Positions 43,492 to 52,086 of a DNA stretch of 64,000 nt are shown piece after piece (within the stretch, counting starts at the first letter, position 1; each line of letters starts with the position of its first letter). The stretch spans positions 4,355,635 through 4,419,634 of the forward strand of contig CP139021.1 of the NCBI GenBank assembly GCA_034044135.1, written 5' to 3'. The notes beneath the pieces are model-generated. The model saw nothing but the letters and a program-made list of their open reading frames with translations. It was not told the origin of the DNA and did not search any database. Source of the stretch: Flammeovirgaceae bacterium SG7u.111. Lineage in GTDB: Bacteria > Bacteroidota > Bacteroidia > Cytophagales > Flammeovirgaceae. A program made the translations under genes and the position numbers.

Positions 43492-44538
43492 TTATTTCAC
43501 TACATCAGCAGGGTCGCCCAATTCTAGTTGTTCCAATACATAATCTGTATAATCATGTACAGGGTTAGCATAGATCATGGTCACATCACCCACTTTATCA
43601 AAAATAAAATCAACTGCCTTTTCATTGGCTACCTTTTCCGTAGCCTCAAATATTTTCTCTTGGAGAGGCTTCATCAACTCCTGTCTTCTCGAATAAATAA
43701 GACCTTCAGGTCCAAAGCGCTCATTTTTAAACTCACATAGTTCATTTACCTTTTCAAGTATCAACTTCTCTTGTTCATCTCTCAGTTCCTTTGTCAAAAG
43801 AACTTTTTCCTCCTCATACGCTAGCTTCATGCTATCTAAGGAGCTTTGCTTTTCAGCTATTTGAGCTATCCATAACTTTTCCAGCCCTTCCATTTCTGCG
43901 TTCACGTCTAAGAATCCTGGCATTTTAGCTATAATAGTCTCGGTATTAATATACCCAGATCTATCAGCTGGTTCAGGTTTAAACTCCTCTTGTTCCCTTG
44001 GGTCGTAGTCTTCTTCTTCCTCCTCTTTAGGCAAAAGAGTTGTTAGAATCAGTTCAGTATAATTATGAATAGGGTTAGCATAAATAATGACTACACTACT
44101 TGCCTTGTCAAAAACATATTCAAGCCTATTCTTTCTCCCCACTGTTTCTACCGCCTTGAGTACCTTCTCTTGCAAAGGTATAACCAATTCTTGCCTTTTT
44201 AGAAAAAGCAGCCCTTGATATCCAAAGTATTTTTGATTTAATTGCTTAAACTCTAGTTCTTTCTCCCTTATTTTAAGTAAAAGCTCTTCTCTTTTTTCCC
44301 TTGTATCTAATACTTCTTTCGCTTGAAATTCTTCTCTCAAGACCGTTATTTCTGCTTGCTTATCTTCAAGTTCTTTTTTCCATCCCGAAGCTAAGTTTTG
44401 CAATTCGGTTTCAGCTTGTTGGTACTCTGGTAGCTGAGAAACTATCGCCCTTGAATCCATGTAGCCAAACTTCTGAGAGAACCCCAAAGCTGGAAACATC
44501 ATAGCCAATACCAATATCTTTATATTCTTAGGCATCAT
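43492..44538 (-). CDS. tandem-domain OmpH/Skp-like protein
   Basis: A 348-residue protein made of two OmpH domains in one chain. Start taken at MMPKNIKIL (44538), which gives a signal peptide ending LGFSQ; an upstream ATG at 44559 overlaps the preceding gene. Domain 1 (about 22-170) starts KFGYMDSRAIVSQLPEYQQAE and ends YANPIHNYTELIL. Domain 2 (about 195-340) starts GYINTETIIAKMPGFLDVNAE and ends YANPVHDYTDYVL. A Glu/Asp-rich linker joins them. Both domains keep the coiled-coil arm. A fused two-domain OmpH is unusual; it could change trimer geometry or arm number. Confidence 0.88.
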   Translation of the reverse strand: MMPKNIKILVLAMMFPALGFSQKFGYMDSRAIVSQLPEYQQAETELQNLASGWKKELEDKQAEITVLREEFQAKEVLDTREKREELLLKIREKELEFKQLNQKYFGYQGLLFLKRQELVIPLQEKVLKAVETVGRKNRLEYVFDKASSVVIIYANPIHNYTELILTTLLPKEEEEEDYDPREQEEFKPEPADRSGYINTETIIAKMPGFLDVNAEMEGLEKLWIAQIAEKQSSLDSMKLAYEEEKVLLTKELRDEQEKLILEKVNELCEFKNERFGPEGLIYSRRQELMKPLQEKIFEATEKVANEKAVDFIFDKVGDVTMIYANPVHDYTDYVLEQLELGDPADVVK

Positions 44539-44545
44539 CTTTAAT

Positions 44546-45067
44546 TCATTCACTAACAACTACCCCCAACTGTTCTAGCACCTTAGTGGTATAATTTCTA
44601 CCCTTACTAGCATAGGGAAGCACCATATCAGCAGAAAGGTCGAACATGAAATCTACTTTATTCTTCTTGCTTACACGCTCTACTGCTTCGCTCATCTTCG
44701 CCTTTACCGGTTCTATAAGCTGCTCTCTTTTGAGATAAAGCATCCCCTCATAGCCAAACCTTTTATTTTGGTATTCCCTCAGCTCGTTTTCTAATACTTC
44801 TATCTGTCCAAGCATTTCTTCTTCCATAGTCAGCGTGAGCATTGGCTTATCTGAAAGGTAATCGTGCTTCATTTTTTCAAGCTCTTTTTGCTTCTGAAGG
44901 ATTTCTGATTCCCAGTTTTTTGTAAGCAAATCAATCTCTTCCAATGCTTCTATGTACTCAGGCATTTTGCTCAGCACTTCTTCCGAATGAATATGCCCTA
45001 CCTTTTGCGCTACCGTTTGGGAAGTCACAAAAAAGAATAGTAGGACCAATAGACTGCTAAATTTCAT
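44546..45067 (-). CDS. OmpH/Skp-family periplasmic chaperone
   Basis: A 173-residue OmpH protein. Signal peptide about 1-20 (ending TVAQ), then KVGHIHSEEVLSKMPEYIEALEE, a charged coiled coil (about 40-110) and the C-terminal NKVDFMFDLSADMVLPYASKGRNYTTKVLEQLG. Its closing segment is very similar in layout to both domains of the neighbour (NPIHNYT, NPVHDYT), so the four domains probably arose by local duplication. It is the first of three OmpH genes, 279 bp behind bamA and separated from it by a terminator. Confidence 0.92.
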   Translation of the reverse strand: MKFSSLLVLLFFFVTSQTVAQKVGHIHSEEVLSKMPEYIEALEEIDLLTKNWESEILQKQKELEKMKHDYLSDKPMLTLTMEEEMLGQIEVLENELREYQNKRFGYEGMLYLKREQLIEPVKAKMSEAVERVSKKNKVDFMFDLSADMVLPYASKGRNYTTKVLEQLGVVVSE

Positions 45068-45305
45068 ACCGTAAGCTTTTTTTCAATCATTATGACCTCA
45101 GAGCATATTGAAATATACCCATGGACAAATAGGCGCACTAAATTATAAAAGCCTTTTGGAGCAACAAAAACAAAGTTGATGATTTTTGTAAATTCGAATA
45201 ACATCCAACTGCTAAACATCTGAATTATTGGTTTAGAGATTATTTGGATAGTATTGATTAGTGATAGGACAATGGATTGGAAAAGAATGACAAATATAAA
45301 AAAAA

Positions 45306-45335
45306 CAAAGGAGGGATGTAATCATCCCTCCTTTG
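45306..45335 (-). terminator. intrinsic terminator of bamA
   Basis: A 13-bp stem CAAAGGAGGGATG with CATCCCTCCTTTG around a 4-nt loop; the minus-strand reading continues TTTTTTTATA. Confidence 0.9.
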
Positions 45336-45346
45336 TACTATAAAAT

Positions 45347-47911
45347 TTACCTAAACTGCTGGCCAAGTGTAAAGTGGAACTGACCTCCATTCCCTCCCGG
45401 ACGGTTTGGAATGTCATCAAAACCATAGCCCCAGTCAACACCAAGCAAACCAAATGCTGGCATAAATACCCTTGCTCCTACACCTACCGAACGGTACATT
45501 TTGAATGGATTGAATTCGTAAAAATCTCCCCAGTTATTTCCGCCTTCTGCAAAAGCAAGTACAAATATGGTAGCAGAAGGGTTGAGCGAAACAGGGTAAC
45601 GAAGCTCCATCACGTATTTGTTATAAACAACACCACCAGTTCCATCAGATTCTACAGGTAAAATGGAGTTGTTTTCATATCCTCTAAGCCCTACTATGTC
45701 CGTTCCGAGTAAGAAGCTGTTTTGAGACAAACCATCTCCACCAAGAATAAACCTTTCAAACGGACCAAGCCCTTTGTCTGCTTGGTTTCCATATTGACCT
45801 AAAAAGCCCATATTCACCCTTGTATTCAATACCAATTTACCTATTAGGCTAATGAACCATGAATTATCAAACATCCATTTGTGGTATTCTACCCATTTGA
45901 ATCGAGACTGGTCATCTATTTCAGAGAAGCTGTTTCCAGAAAAACTAGAATAAGGGGGAGTTAAACTCAAGCTAAGAGAAATATTTGAACCACTACGCGG
46001 AAAAGTCGGATTGTCAATACTATTTCTGGCTATAGTTGTATTAAAGGTAAAATTATAAGAGTTTCCTGTATTATAAGTTCCAAACTCAGGTCTATTATAG
46101 TTATCCAATTCATAAACCAAAAAGCTCAAAGAGTTTTGCATGGTAAACCAGTCATCTGGCCAAGTAAGCCTTCTTCCAAGTCCCACAGTAATACCGTTAA
46201 TCTTCAGGCTACCGTATTCAGTTCTGTTGTAATCGAGCAATCTCTGAACAGATCGGTTCAAGTTGATAGAGAATGAGTTTGGTTTTCTTCCCCCTAACCA
46301 TGGCTCGGTGAAAGAGATTGAATACGTTTGGAATTGCCTACCATTTGCTTGCAACCTTAAGTTCAGTCGTTGTCCATCACCTTTTGGCAAGGGTTTCCAA
46401 TACTTAAAATTAGTAAGCCTTCTTGCAGAGAAGTTATTGAACACAAGCCCTAAAGTACCTACAAAGCCGAAATATCCACCCCAACCACCAGAAAGCTCAA
46501 TTTGGTCGTTTGGTCTTTCTGTCACATCATATACTATGTCTACAGTACCATCAGCATAATTTGGTATAGGGTTAATCCCAATAGTTTCCGGATCAAAATA
46601 GCCTAAAGTAGCAAGTTCACGCTGAGTTCTGATCAAATCACGACGGCTAAACTTCTCACCTGGCACAGTCCTAAGTTCTCGATAAATTACGTGGTCATTC
46701 GTTTGGGTATTACCATTTACTATTACTTTATTGATAGTAGCCTGCTCTCCTTCAAACACTCTCATTTCTATATCAATAGAATCACCTTCTACTAACACTT
46801 CTACAGGTTCTACAGTAAAGAAAAGGTACCCATCATCCATGTACAAAGACGTAACATCCGTCCCGTTCGGGTTAAAGTTCAACCTTTCAGAAAGCTCGGT
46901 AGGATTATATACATCTCCTTTTTGAATACCCAATACCCTCGACATGTATGTATCGTCATAAAGGTAGTTTCCCGTCCATTCTATGTTTCTATGGTAAAAC
47001 TTATTGCCTTCATCAATCTTAAGGCGAATGTTTACCGTGCGGTCATCGTGTGCCCAAACAGAGTCTTCAACTATAGTAGCATTTCTAAATCCGTTCTCAC
47101 GATAGTAATTAACCAATGCCTGCTTGTCGTTTTTATACTCTATTTCGGTAAACTTAGAAGGGTTGAAGATTCTGAAAGGAGCTTTTTCCCTCGTCTTCTT
47201 CATTTTTTTGAGAAGCTTTTTCTCCTCAATCTGGGTTACCCCTACAAAACTGATATCATTAATCTTGACCTTAGGTCCTCTGTCAATTTTGATTTTCAGC
47301 TTCACGCTATTACTAAATACAGTGTCTTTTTCTTGAATAATCTTGACATCTGCATTTCTAAAACCCTTTTCAGCATAATGTGACTTTAATGAGTTTACGG
47401 TGTTTTTAACCATCACATCCGTCACAATTCTACCTCTTATCAGTTTCACTTCATCTTTCAATGTAGATTGTTGAGATTTAGAAATCCCCTCAAAATAAAA
47501 GTTCGATAACCTTGCTCGCTCTTTTAGTTCTATCTGAAGAAATGCTTTGGTTCCTTGAATTTCTGTAACAGAAATTCTGATGTCTCCTAAAATACCTTGT
47601 TTCCAAAGTTTCTTTACGGCATTGGAGATTTCATCTCCAGGAATTTTAATCTTTTCCCCTACGGTAAGCCCTGTAATTGAAATCAATGAATTTCTATCTA
47701 AGAACTTAGCCCCTACTACGTTTATACCGCCTATTTCATATTCGATAGGCGTGCCATAGTCTATGTTGATAGGTGAAGTTTGGGAAAAGCCCAAATGGGG
47801 CATGATAAGTAAAAAAGCAACAGCTATAGCAGATTTGATAGTATCAGTAAGCCACTTAATTTTGCTTGAGTTGGTGGTATTATTCTTATTATAGTTGTTC
47901 AATGCTTCCAT
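45347..47911 (-). CDS. bamA: outer membrane protein assembly factor BamA
   Basis: An 854-residue Omp85 protein, the core of the machinery that folds outer-membrane barrels. A long leader (about 1-45, hydrophobic IKSAIAVAFLLIMPHLGFSQ) precedes five POTRA-like domains (about 55-460; for example YEIGGINVVGAKFLD, VKINDISFVGVTQIEE, INKVIVNGNTQTNDHVI) and the 16-strand surface-antigen barrel (about 480-854) with the GGDGL-x-RGYEN-type lid-lock region (RFILGGDGLS ... GLRGYEN). It ends in F-R (LGQQFR), a usual C-terminal beta signal. It follows uppS by 21 bp. Confidence 0.97.
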   Translation of the reverse strand: MEALNNYNKNNTTNSSKIKWLTDTIKSAIAVAFLLIMPHLGFSQTSPINIDYGTPIEYEIGGINVVGAKFLDRNSLISITGLTVGEKIKIPGDEISNAVKKLWKQGILGDIRISVTEIQGTKAFLQIELKERARLSNFYFEGISKSQQSTLKDEVKLIRGRIVTDVMVKNTVNSLKSHYAEKGFRNADVKIIQEKDTVFSNSVKLKIKIDRGPKVKINDISFVGVTQIEEKKLLKKMKKTREKAPFRIFNPSKFTEIEYKNDKQALVNYYRENGFRNATIVEDSVWAHDDRTVNIRLKIDEGNKFYHRNIEWTGNYLYDDTYMSRVLGIQKGDVYNPTELSERLNFNPNGTDVTSLYMDDGYLFFTVEPVEVLVEGDSIDIEMRVFEGEQATINKVIVNGNTQTNDHVIYRELRTVPGEKFSRRDLIRTQRELATLGYFDPETIGINPIPNYADGTVDIVYDVTERPNDQIELSGGWGGYFGFVGTLGLVFNNFSARRLTNFKYWKPLPKGDGQRLNLRLQANGRQFQTYSISFTEPWLGGRKPNSFSINLNRSVQRLLDYNRTEYGSLKINGITVGLGRRLTWPDDWFTMQNSLSFLVYELDNYNRPEFGTYNTGNSYNFTFNTTIARNSIDNPTFPRSGSNISLSLSLTPPYSSFSGNSFSEIDDQSRFKWVEYHKWMFDNSWFISLIGKLVLNTRVNMGFLGQYGNQADKGLGPFERFILGGDGLSQNSFLLGTDIVGLRGYENNSILPVESDGTGGVVYNKYVMELRYPVSLNPSATIFVLAFAEGGNNWGDFYEFNPFKMYRSVGVGARVFMPAFGLLGVDWGYGFDDIPNRPGGNGGQFHFTLGQQFR

Positions 47912-47932
47912 TCTAAATGGTTGAAATTTCTT

Positions 47933-48679
47933 TTACTTATTATCTGATTGAAGCTGTTCACTGATCTTTCCAAATCGCCTTTCTCTTTTTTGGAAAACCT
48001 CTATCGCTTCATAAAGATGTTCTTTTCTAAAGTCTGGCCACAAAACATCGGTGAAAAATAGTTCTGCATAAGCAAGCTCCCACAAGAGAAAATTGCTAAT
48101 CCTCATCTCTCCGCTTGTCCTGATCATCAGTTCGGGATCTGGCAATTGAGCCGTGCTCATGTAGTTCCTTAGGTCAGCTTCTGTTAGTTCTTGTTTATCT
48201 AACTTACCGTTTTTTGCATCCTCCACTAGCTTATTCATCGCCTGTACAATATCCCAGCGACCGCTATAACTTAAAGCTAGTGTCAGTACCATCCCGTCAT
48301 TTCCCTTAGTAATTTCGATGGCCTCGGCAAGTTCTCTTTGGCAACTTTTTGGCAAAGCTTCAATATCGCCAATGGCATTAAGCCTTATTTTATTTTTGGA
48401 AAGTGTCGGCGTTTCTGCCCTTATGGTCGAAACCAATAGTTTCATGAGCGCATTCACTTCACTTTGAGGTCTGTTCCAGTTTTCGGTAGAAAACGCATAC
48501 AGTGTCAAGAATTTCACCCCCAACCTCGCAGAGTTTTCTGTGGTTTCACGCACCGCTTTCACAGCGTTCTGGTGACCAAAAATCCTCACATTCCCCTTTT
48601 TCTTTGCCCATCGCCCATTACCGTCCATGATCACGGCAATGTGGCTAGGTATATTTTTTTTATCGCTAAGCTCGGTCAT
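47933..48679 (-). CDS. uppS: cis-prenyltransferase, undecaprenyl diphosphate synthase
   Basis: A 248-residue isoprenyl transferase that elongates FPP with IPP to the C55 carrier lipid for wall and glycan synthesis. The catalytic Asp19 lies in HIAVIMDGNGRWAKKKG; other family blocks are TLYAFSTENWNRP, LALSYSGRWDI, and the C-terminal PDPELMIRTSGEMRISNFLLWE with the DVLWPDF strand. The length is normal. It begins the uppS-bamA transcript, 21 bp upstream of bamA, a common Bacteroidota arrangement, and is preceded by a good promoter (48717-48747). Confidence 0.96.
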   Translation of the reverse strand: MTELSDKKNIPSHIAVIMDGNGRWAKKKGNVRIFGHQNAVKAVRETTENSARLGVKFLTLYAFSTENWNRPQSEVNALMKLLVSTIRAETPTLSKNKIRLNAIGDIEALPKSCQRELAEAIEITKGNDGMVLTLALSYSGRWDIVQAMNKLVEDAKNGKLDKQELTEADLRNYMSTAQLPDPELMIRTSGEMRISNFLLWELAYAELFFTDVLWPDFRKEHLYEAIEVFQKRERRFGKISEQLQSDNK

Positions 48680-48716
48680 TCAAATCCAAAATTGATAGCC
48701 CCAATTATACAGGATG

Positions 48717-48747
48717 CAAAGGTACGCAACTAAGGCCTATTCACAAA
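48717..48747 (-). promoter_or_regulatory. promoter of uppS-bamA
   Basis: On the minus strand: -33 box TTTG (48744-48747), 19-bp spacer, -7 box TACCTTTG (48717-48724). This is a full match to the Bacteroidota consensus TTTG-N19-TANNTTTG, 38 bp upstream of the uppS ATG. Confidence 0.75.
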
Positions 48748-48883
48748 GCTATTTGTATTATCAGGCTGACTTGCTTATCATATATTTGAAATGACAAGAT
48801 GGTTGGGTTGGTTGCCTCACCTTTTTAATCATCTCAAAAAACTCTAGCCCTCCACTCACTTATTTCTACGTCTGGACAAAAAA

Positions 48884-48909
48884 AAGACAGACACCTATGT
48901 GCCTGTCTT
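48884..48909 (-). terminator. intrinsic terminator of the TerB-like gene
   Basis: AAGACAG-CAC with GTG-CTGTCTT (one mismatch in the stem), followed on the minus strand by TTTTTTT. Confidence 0.75.
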
Positions 48910-48932
48910 CTCAAATATATAACTATTTCTTT

Positions 48933-49925
48933 TTATGAATTCCTTAGTTCAAATAAGGTTTTCCTCATTTTCTCTATTTTATTTTCTGCGTCTATCAAAT
49001 AGTTCATCGTATTGGCTATGTTCGAAGGAATATGTAAATGCTCTGCGGCTTTTCTTACCGCCTCTTTCTCTTCTTCAGCATAATCTTGATCTGCACGAGC
49101 CATTTTAATCGAGCTATACAAAAGCGTTTTCGCATGATTAATTGATATATCAGACGAAAGATCAGAAATTACTTTTTCTAAGCGCAACTCCTTGAAATCA
49201 ACCGCTAGTACCTTCTCAATAATATGGTCAGGTGTTTTATACATTCTAGCAAACTCATTTTTATACCAGTTCTTCTCAGCTTCGGAAACTACACCATCCG
49301 CCCCGGCAATAATCATCAGAGCATAACCATAATTGAGGTCAATTGCATCGGTTGTTTCTTCAATTCCAAAAGTTTGTTTTACCAACGGAGTCGTTTTCCT
49401 CATTTCCACGCCAGGCTTCGACCTCAGCTCTTCCCAGTCTAATGTTTCTACCTCAAAAATGGATTTTCTTGTAGTTTCAATAGACTTTTCTGTCCTTACC
49501 AGCCCTTCTAGGGTATTGGCTAAAAACACAGGGACATTCAATAGTTTAGCGGCGCTGATTACCGCTTTTTTCTCACTTTCGGCATATACGTCATCTGCAT
49601 AGGCCATTTTTATTGCATCGTATAAAAGCACTCTTTTATAATTGATATCAACATTAAATTTTATGTTGGGTAGTATCGATTCTAGGCTAGCTTTTTTAAA
49701 ATCAAATGCCTTCACCTCTTTTATAAAGTCTTCAGGAGCATTGATAATGGCAATAAAATCACTCATTAACCATTTCATTTCTGCACTCGAAACCTCATGG
49801 TCCGAACCGGCAATCACCAGCAAAGCATAAGCATAGTTCAGCCAAGTATCCGAAGGGACATCTTCTATCCCATAAATCGTTTTGGCAGCTGTAGAACCTT
49901 TGATTACGTTATCCATAAAAAGCAA
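48933..49925 (-). CDS. tandem TerB-like domain protein
   Basis: A 330-residue cytoplasmic helical protein made of two copies of about 150 residues. Each copy has two acidic metal-binding-like loops: GSDHEVSSAEMKWLMSDF and ADDVYAESEKKAV in copy 1, GADGVVSEAEKNWYKNEF and ADQDYAEEEKEAV in copy 2. These resemble the TerB (tellurite-resistance/DjlA-like) domain, which binds metal with Asp/Glu residues. The copies align well throughout (for example WLNYAYALLVIAGSDHE with DLNYGYALMIIAGADGV). No Ter operon partners are near. Function in the cell is unknown; metal or stress sensing is a family-based guess. Confidence 0.78.
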   Translation of the reverse strand: MLFMDNVIKGSTAAKTIYGIEDVPSDTWLNYAYALLVIAGSDHEVSSAEMKWLMSDFIAIINAPEDFIKEVKAFDFKKASLESILPNIKFNVDINYKRVLLYDAIKMAYADDVYAESEKKAVISAAKLLNVPVFLANTLEGLVRTEKSIETTRKSIFEVETLDWEELRSKPGVEMRKTTPLVKQTFGIEETTDAIDLNYGYALMIIAGADGVVSEAEKNWYKNEFARMYKTPDHIIEKVLAVDFKELRLEKVISDLSSDISINHAKTLLYSSIKMARADQDYAEEEKEAVRKAAEHLHIPSNIANTMNYLIDAENKIEKMRKTLFELRNS

Positions 49926-50258
49926 TATAAGTAATACCTAATTAAATATTAGTCCCAAAATACAAGGAACGAACTTCATAGCAAATACTAGGCATAAATC
50001 CGAACCTATTTTATTAATAAAGCATGTATCTCAATTATTCCAATATTAATAAGGATACGCTGAAAGCCCATCCAATTTACGTATTTCTTTACTAAAAAAA
50101 ACAAATCCGTTTTTTGGAAAAACGCAATTATATCCTATAAATTCTAATTTAAATACAATTATTCCGCTATTAGCCTAACTTTTTTAAAAACAAAAAACTG
50201 CTGGCAACAAGTCTTACTTGAAACCAGCAGTTCCTAAAGTTTATAAAATAAGCTATTT
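49926..50258. other. intergenic between TerB-like gene and ilvC
   Basis: AT-rich non-coding gap of about 330 bp. It holds the ilvC terminator at 50192-50232 and presumably the promoter of the TerB-like gene; nothing else seen. Confidence 0.45.
50192..50232 (-). terminator. terminator of the ilv operon
   Basis: AACTGCTGG pairs with CCAGCAGTT around a loop that contains a smaller CAAG/CTTG stem; the minus-strand reading continues TTTTG. It lies 27 bp beyond the ilvC stop. Confidence 0.75.
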
Positions 50259-51305
50259 CTAGCTATTCTCTGGTCTTAAACCACGAACAGCTTTTCCAGC
50301 TCTCCACATTTCTGACTCTTCAATTTCCTTAAGCTCAGCTTCAAGTTTCACCCTGTAGTCTGACTGAGAGTTAGAATCGATTGATTTTTGAGCCTCAACA
50401 CCATCAGTAACTGACTTGTAAAGTTTCTCAAAAACTGGCTTAGTAGCTTCGTAGAAAGGACCCATCCAGTCTAGTGCACCACGCTGAGCTGTAGTAGAAC
50501 AGTTAGCGTACATCCAGTCCATTCCTTTTTCAGCTATAAGCGGATAAAGCGATTGAGTTGCCTCTTCTACAGTTTCGTTGAAAGCCTCTGATGGAGAGTG
50601 GCCATTTTCTCTAAGCACTTCGTACTGAGCACGGAAGATACCTTGGATAGCACCCATCAGCGTACCTCTTTCGCCTGTAAGATCAGAAGAAACTTCTTTG
50701 TAGAAAGTAGTTTCGAACAAGTAACCTGAACCTACGCCAATTCCAAGTGAAATTGCCTTTTCTCTTGCTTTTCCAGTAGCATCTTGGTGAACGGCGAAGC
50801 TAGAGTTCAAGCCTTTTCCTTCTACAAAAAGCCTTCTCAATGAAGTACCTGATCCCTTTGGAGCTACCAACATTACATCCACATCTGCTGGAGGAACGAT
50901 GCCAGTTTTCTCGCTATAAGTCACACCAAATCCATGTGAGAAATATAAGGTTTTACCTGCTGTAAGGTGTTTTTTAACAGTTGGCCAAAGCTGAATTTGA
51001 GCAGCATCTGAAAGTAGGTAGCAAATGACAGTTCCTTTTTCCAATGCTTCTTCAATTTCAAATAGCGTTTCGCCAGGAACAAACCCGTCTTCTACCGCTT
51101 TATCCCATGATTTTGAAGGCTTACGCTGTCCGACAATCACGTTGATACCATTGTCTTTCAAGTTTAATGACTGACCTGGGCCTTGAACGCCATAGCCAAT
51201 TACTGCAACAGTCTCATCTTTTAGCACTTCTTGCGCTTTTTCCAACGGAAATTCTTCACGGGTTACTACTTCCTCTTCTACTCCGCCAAAATTGATTTTT
51301 GCCAT
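50259..51305 (-). CDS. ilvC: ketol-acid reductoisomerase
   Basis: A 348-residue class I KARI that isomerises and reduces acetolactate (or acetohydroxybutyrate) with NADPH and Mg. The NAD(P)-binding loop is VIGYGVQGPGQSLNLKDNG (about 35-53) followed by QRKPSKSW; the Mg-binding knotted domain includes DLTGERGTLMGAIQG and the conserved EATQSLYPLI. It is the last gene of the ilv operon, 62 bp behind ilvN, and closed by the terminator at 50192-50232. The assignment is firm. Confidence 0.96.
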   Translation of the reverse strand: MAKINFGGVEEEVVTREEFPLEKAQEVLKDETVAVIGYGVQGPGQSLNLKDNGINVIVGQRKPSKSWDKAVEDGFVPGETLFEIEEALEKGTVICYLLSDAAQIQLWPTVKKHLTAGKTLYFSHGFGVTYSEKTGIVPPADVDVMLVAPKGSGTSLRRLFVEGKGLNSSFAVHQDATGKAREKAISLGIGVGSGYLFETTFYKEVSSDLTGERGTLMGAIQGIFRAQYEVLRENGHSPSEAFNETVEEATQSLYPLIAEKGMDWMYANCSTTAQRGALDWMGPFYEATKPVFEKLYKSVTDGVEAQKSIDSNSQSDYRVKLEAELKEIEESEMWRAGKAVRGLRPENS

Positions 51306-51367
51306 GTTTGATCTGATTAATTACTAAGGTTTAGAAAAAATATGCATTAAATTAATAACCCCACTCA

Positions 51368-51964
51368 CTAGTAATGGGTATTGTTTTCGATATCTTCGAT
51401 GTACGACATTACCTTCTTCATAGGCTTGGGCAAAGCCACTCTACCAGAGCGAACAAAGCCAATTACACCATAAGGCTGAAGCTTTTCAAATAACTCAGTC
51501 GTCTCACGTTCGTGGCCAGTTTTCTCGATGATTACAAACTCTTTTTCGACTGTAATTATCCTAGCATAATGCTCACGGATAATGTGCTCGATGGTAGTCC
51601 CTCCAAATAAGGCTTCGGTAGGAATTTTGTACAATGCCAATTCTTGATAAATCACTTGGTCATCCTCATAGAAAAAAGCTTTCAACACGCCAATTAGCTT
51701 TTCAACTTGCTTGGTCACTTTTTCCATCATATCCCGGGTGGTCTTGAGCACAATTGTAAAGCGGAAAACACCTTTGTTTTCAGACTCAGAGGTAGTCAAA
51801 CTCACAATATTGATCTTTCTTCTTGTAAAGACGATCGTGAGTTTATTGACCAGTCCTATTTTATCTTCTGCAAAAACAGATAAGGTATAGTTGTTTTCTT
51901 TTTGCTCATCCATTGATTTATCATTTAAACCGGAATTGCTATTTTGTGGAGGCAATTTGGTCAT
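51368..51964 (-). CDS. ilvN: acetolactate synthase small (regulatory) subunit
   Basis: A 198-residue regulatory subunit. An ACT domain lies at about 26-95 (YTLSVFAEDKIGLVNKLTIVF, then INIVSLTTSES), where valine would bind for feedback control, followed by the ALS_SS C-terminal domain (YARIITVEKEFVIIEKTGHERETTELFEKLQPYG split as in IlvH). The N-terminal 17 residues before MDEQKENNY may not be translated, as an internal ATG at 51913 begins closer to the ACT domain. Gene order ilvB-ilvN-ilvC is conserved. Confidence 0.93.
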   Translation of the reverse strand: MTKLPPQNSNSGLNDKSMDEQKENNYTLSVFAEDKIGLVNKLTIVFTRRKINIVSLTTSESENKGVFRFTIVLKTTRDMMEKVTKQVEKLIGVLKAFFYEDDQVIYQELALYKIPTEALFGGTTIEHIIREHYARIITVEKEFVIIEKTGHERETTELFEKLQPYGVIGFVRSGRVALPKPMKKVMSYIEDIENNTHY

Positions 51965-52086
51965 GGTTATTTTCCTTTTCGGGTTTCAAATATAAAACAA
52001 GTTCTATAAAAGTGGGCTAAAAGCTTGGGGCAAAACAATTTCAAATAACTGATTACTAAAAACTTGCACTGCCCCAGCCCAAATAT

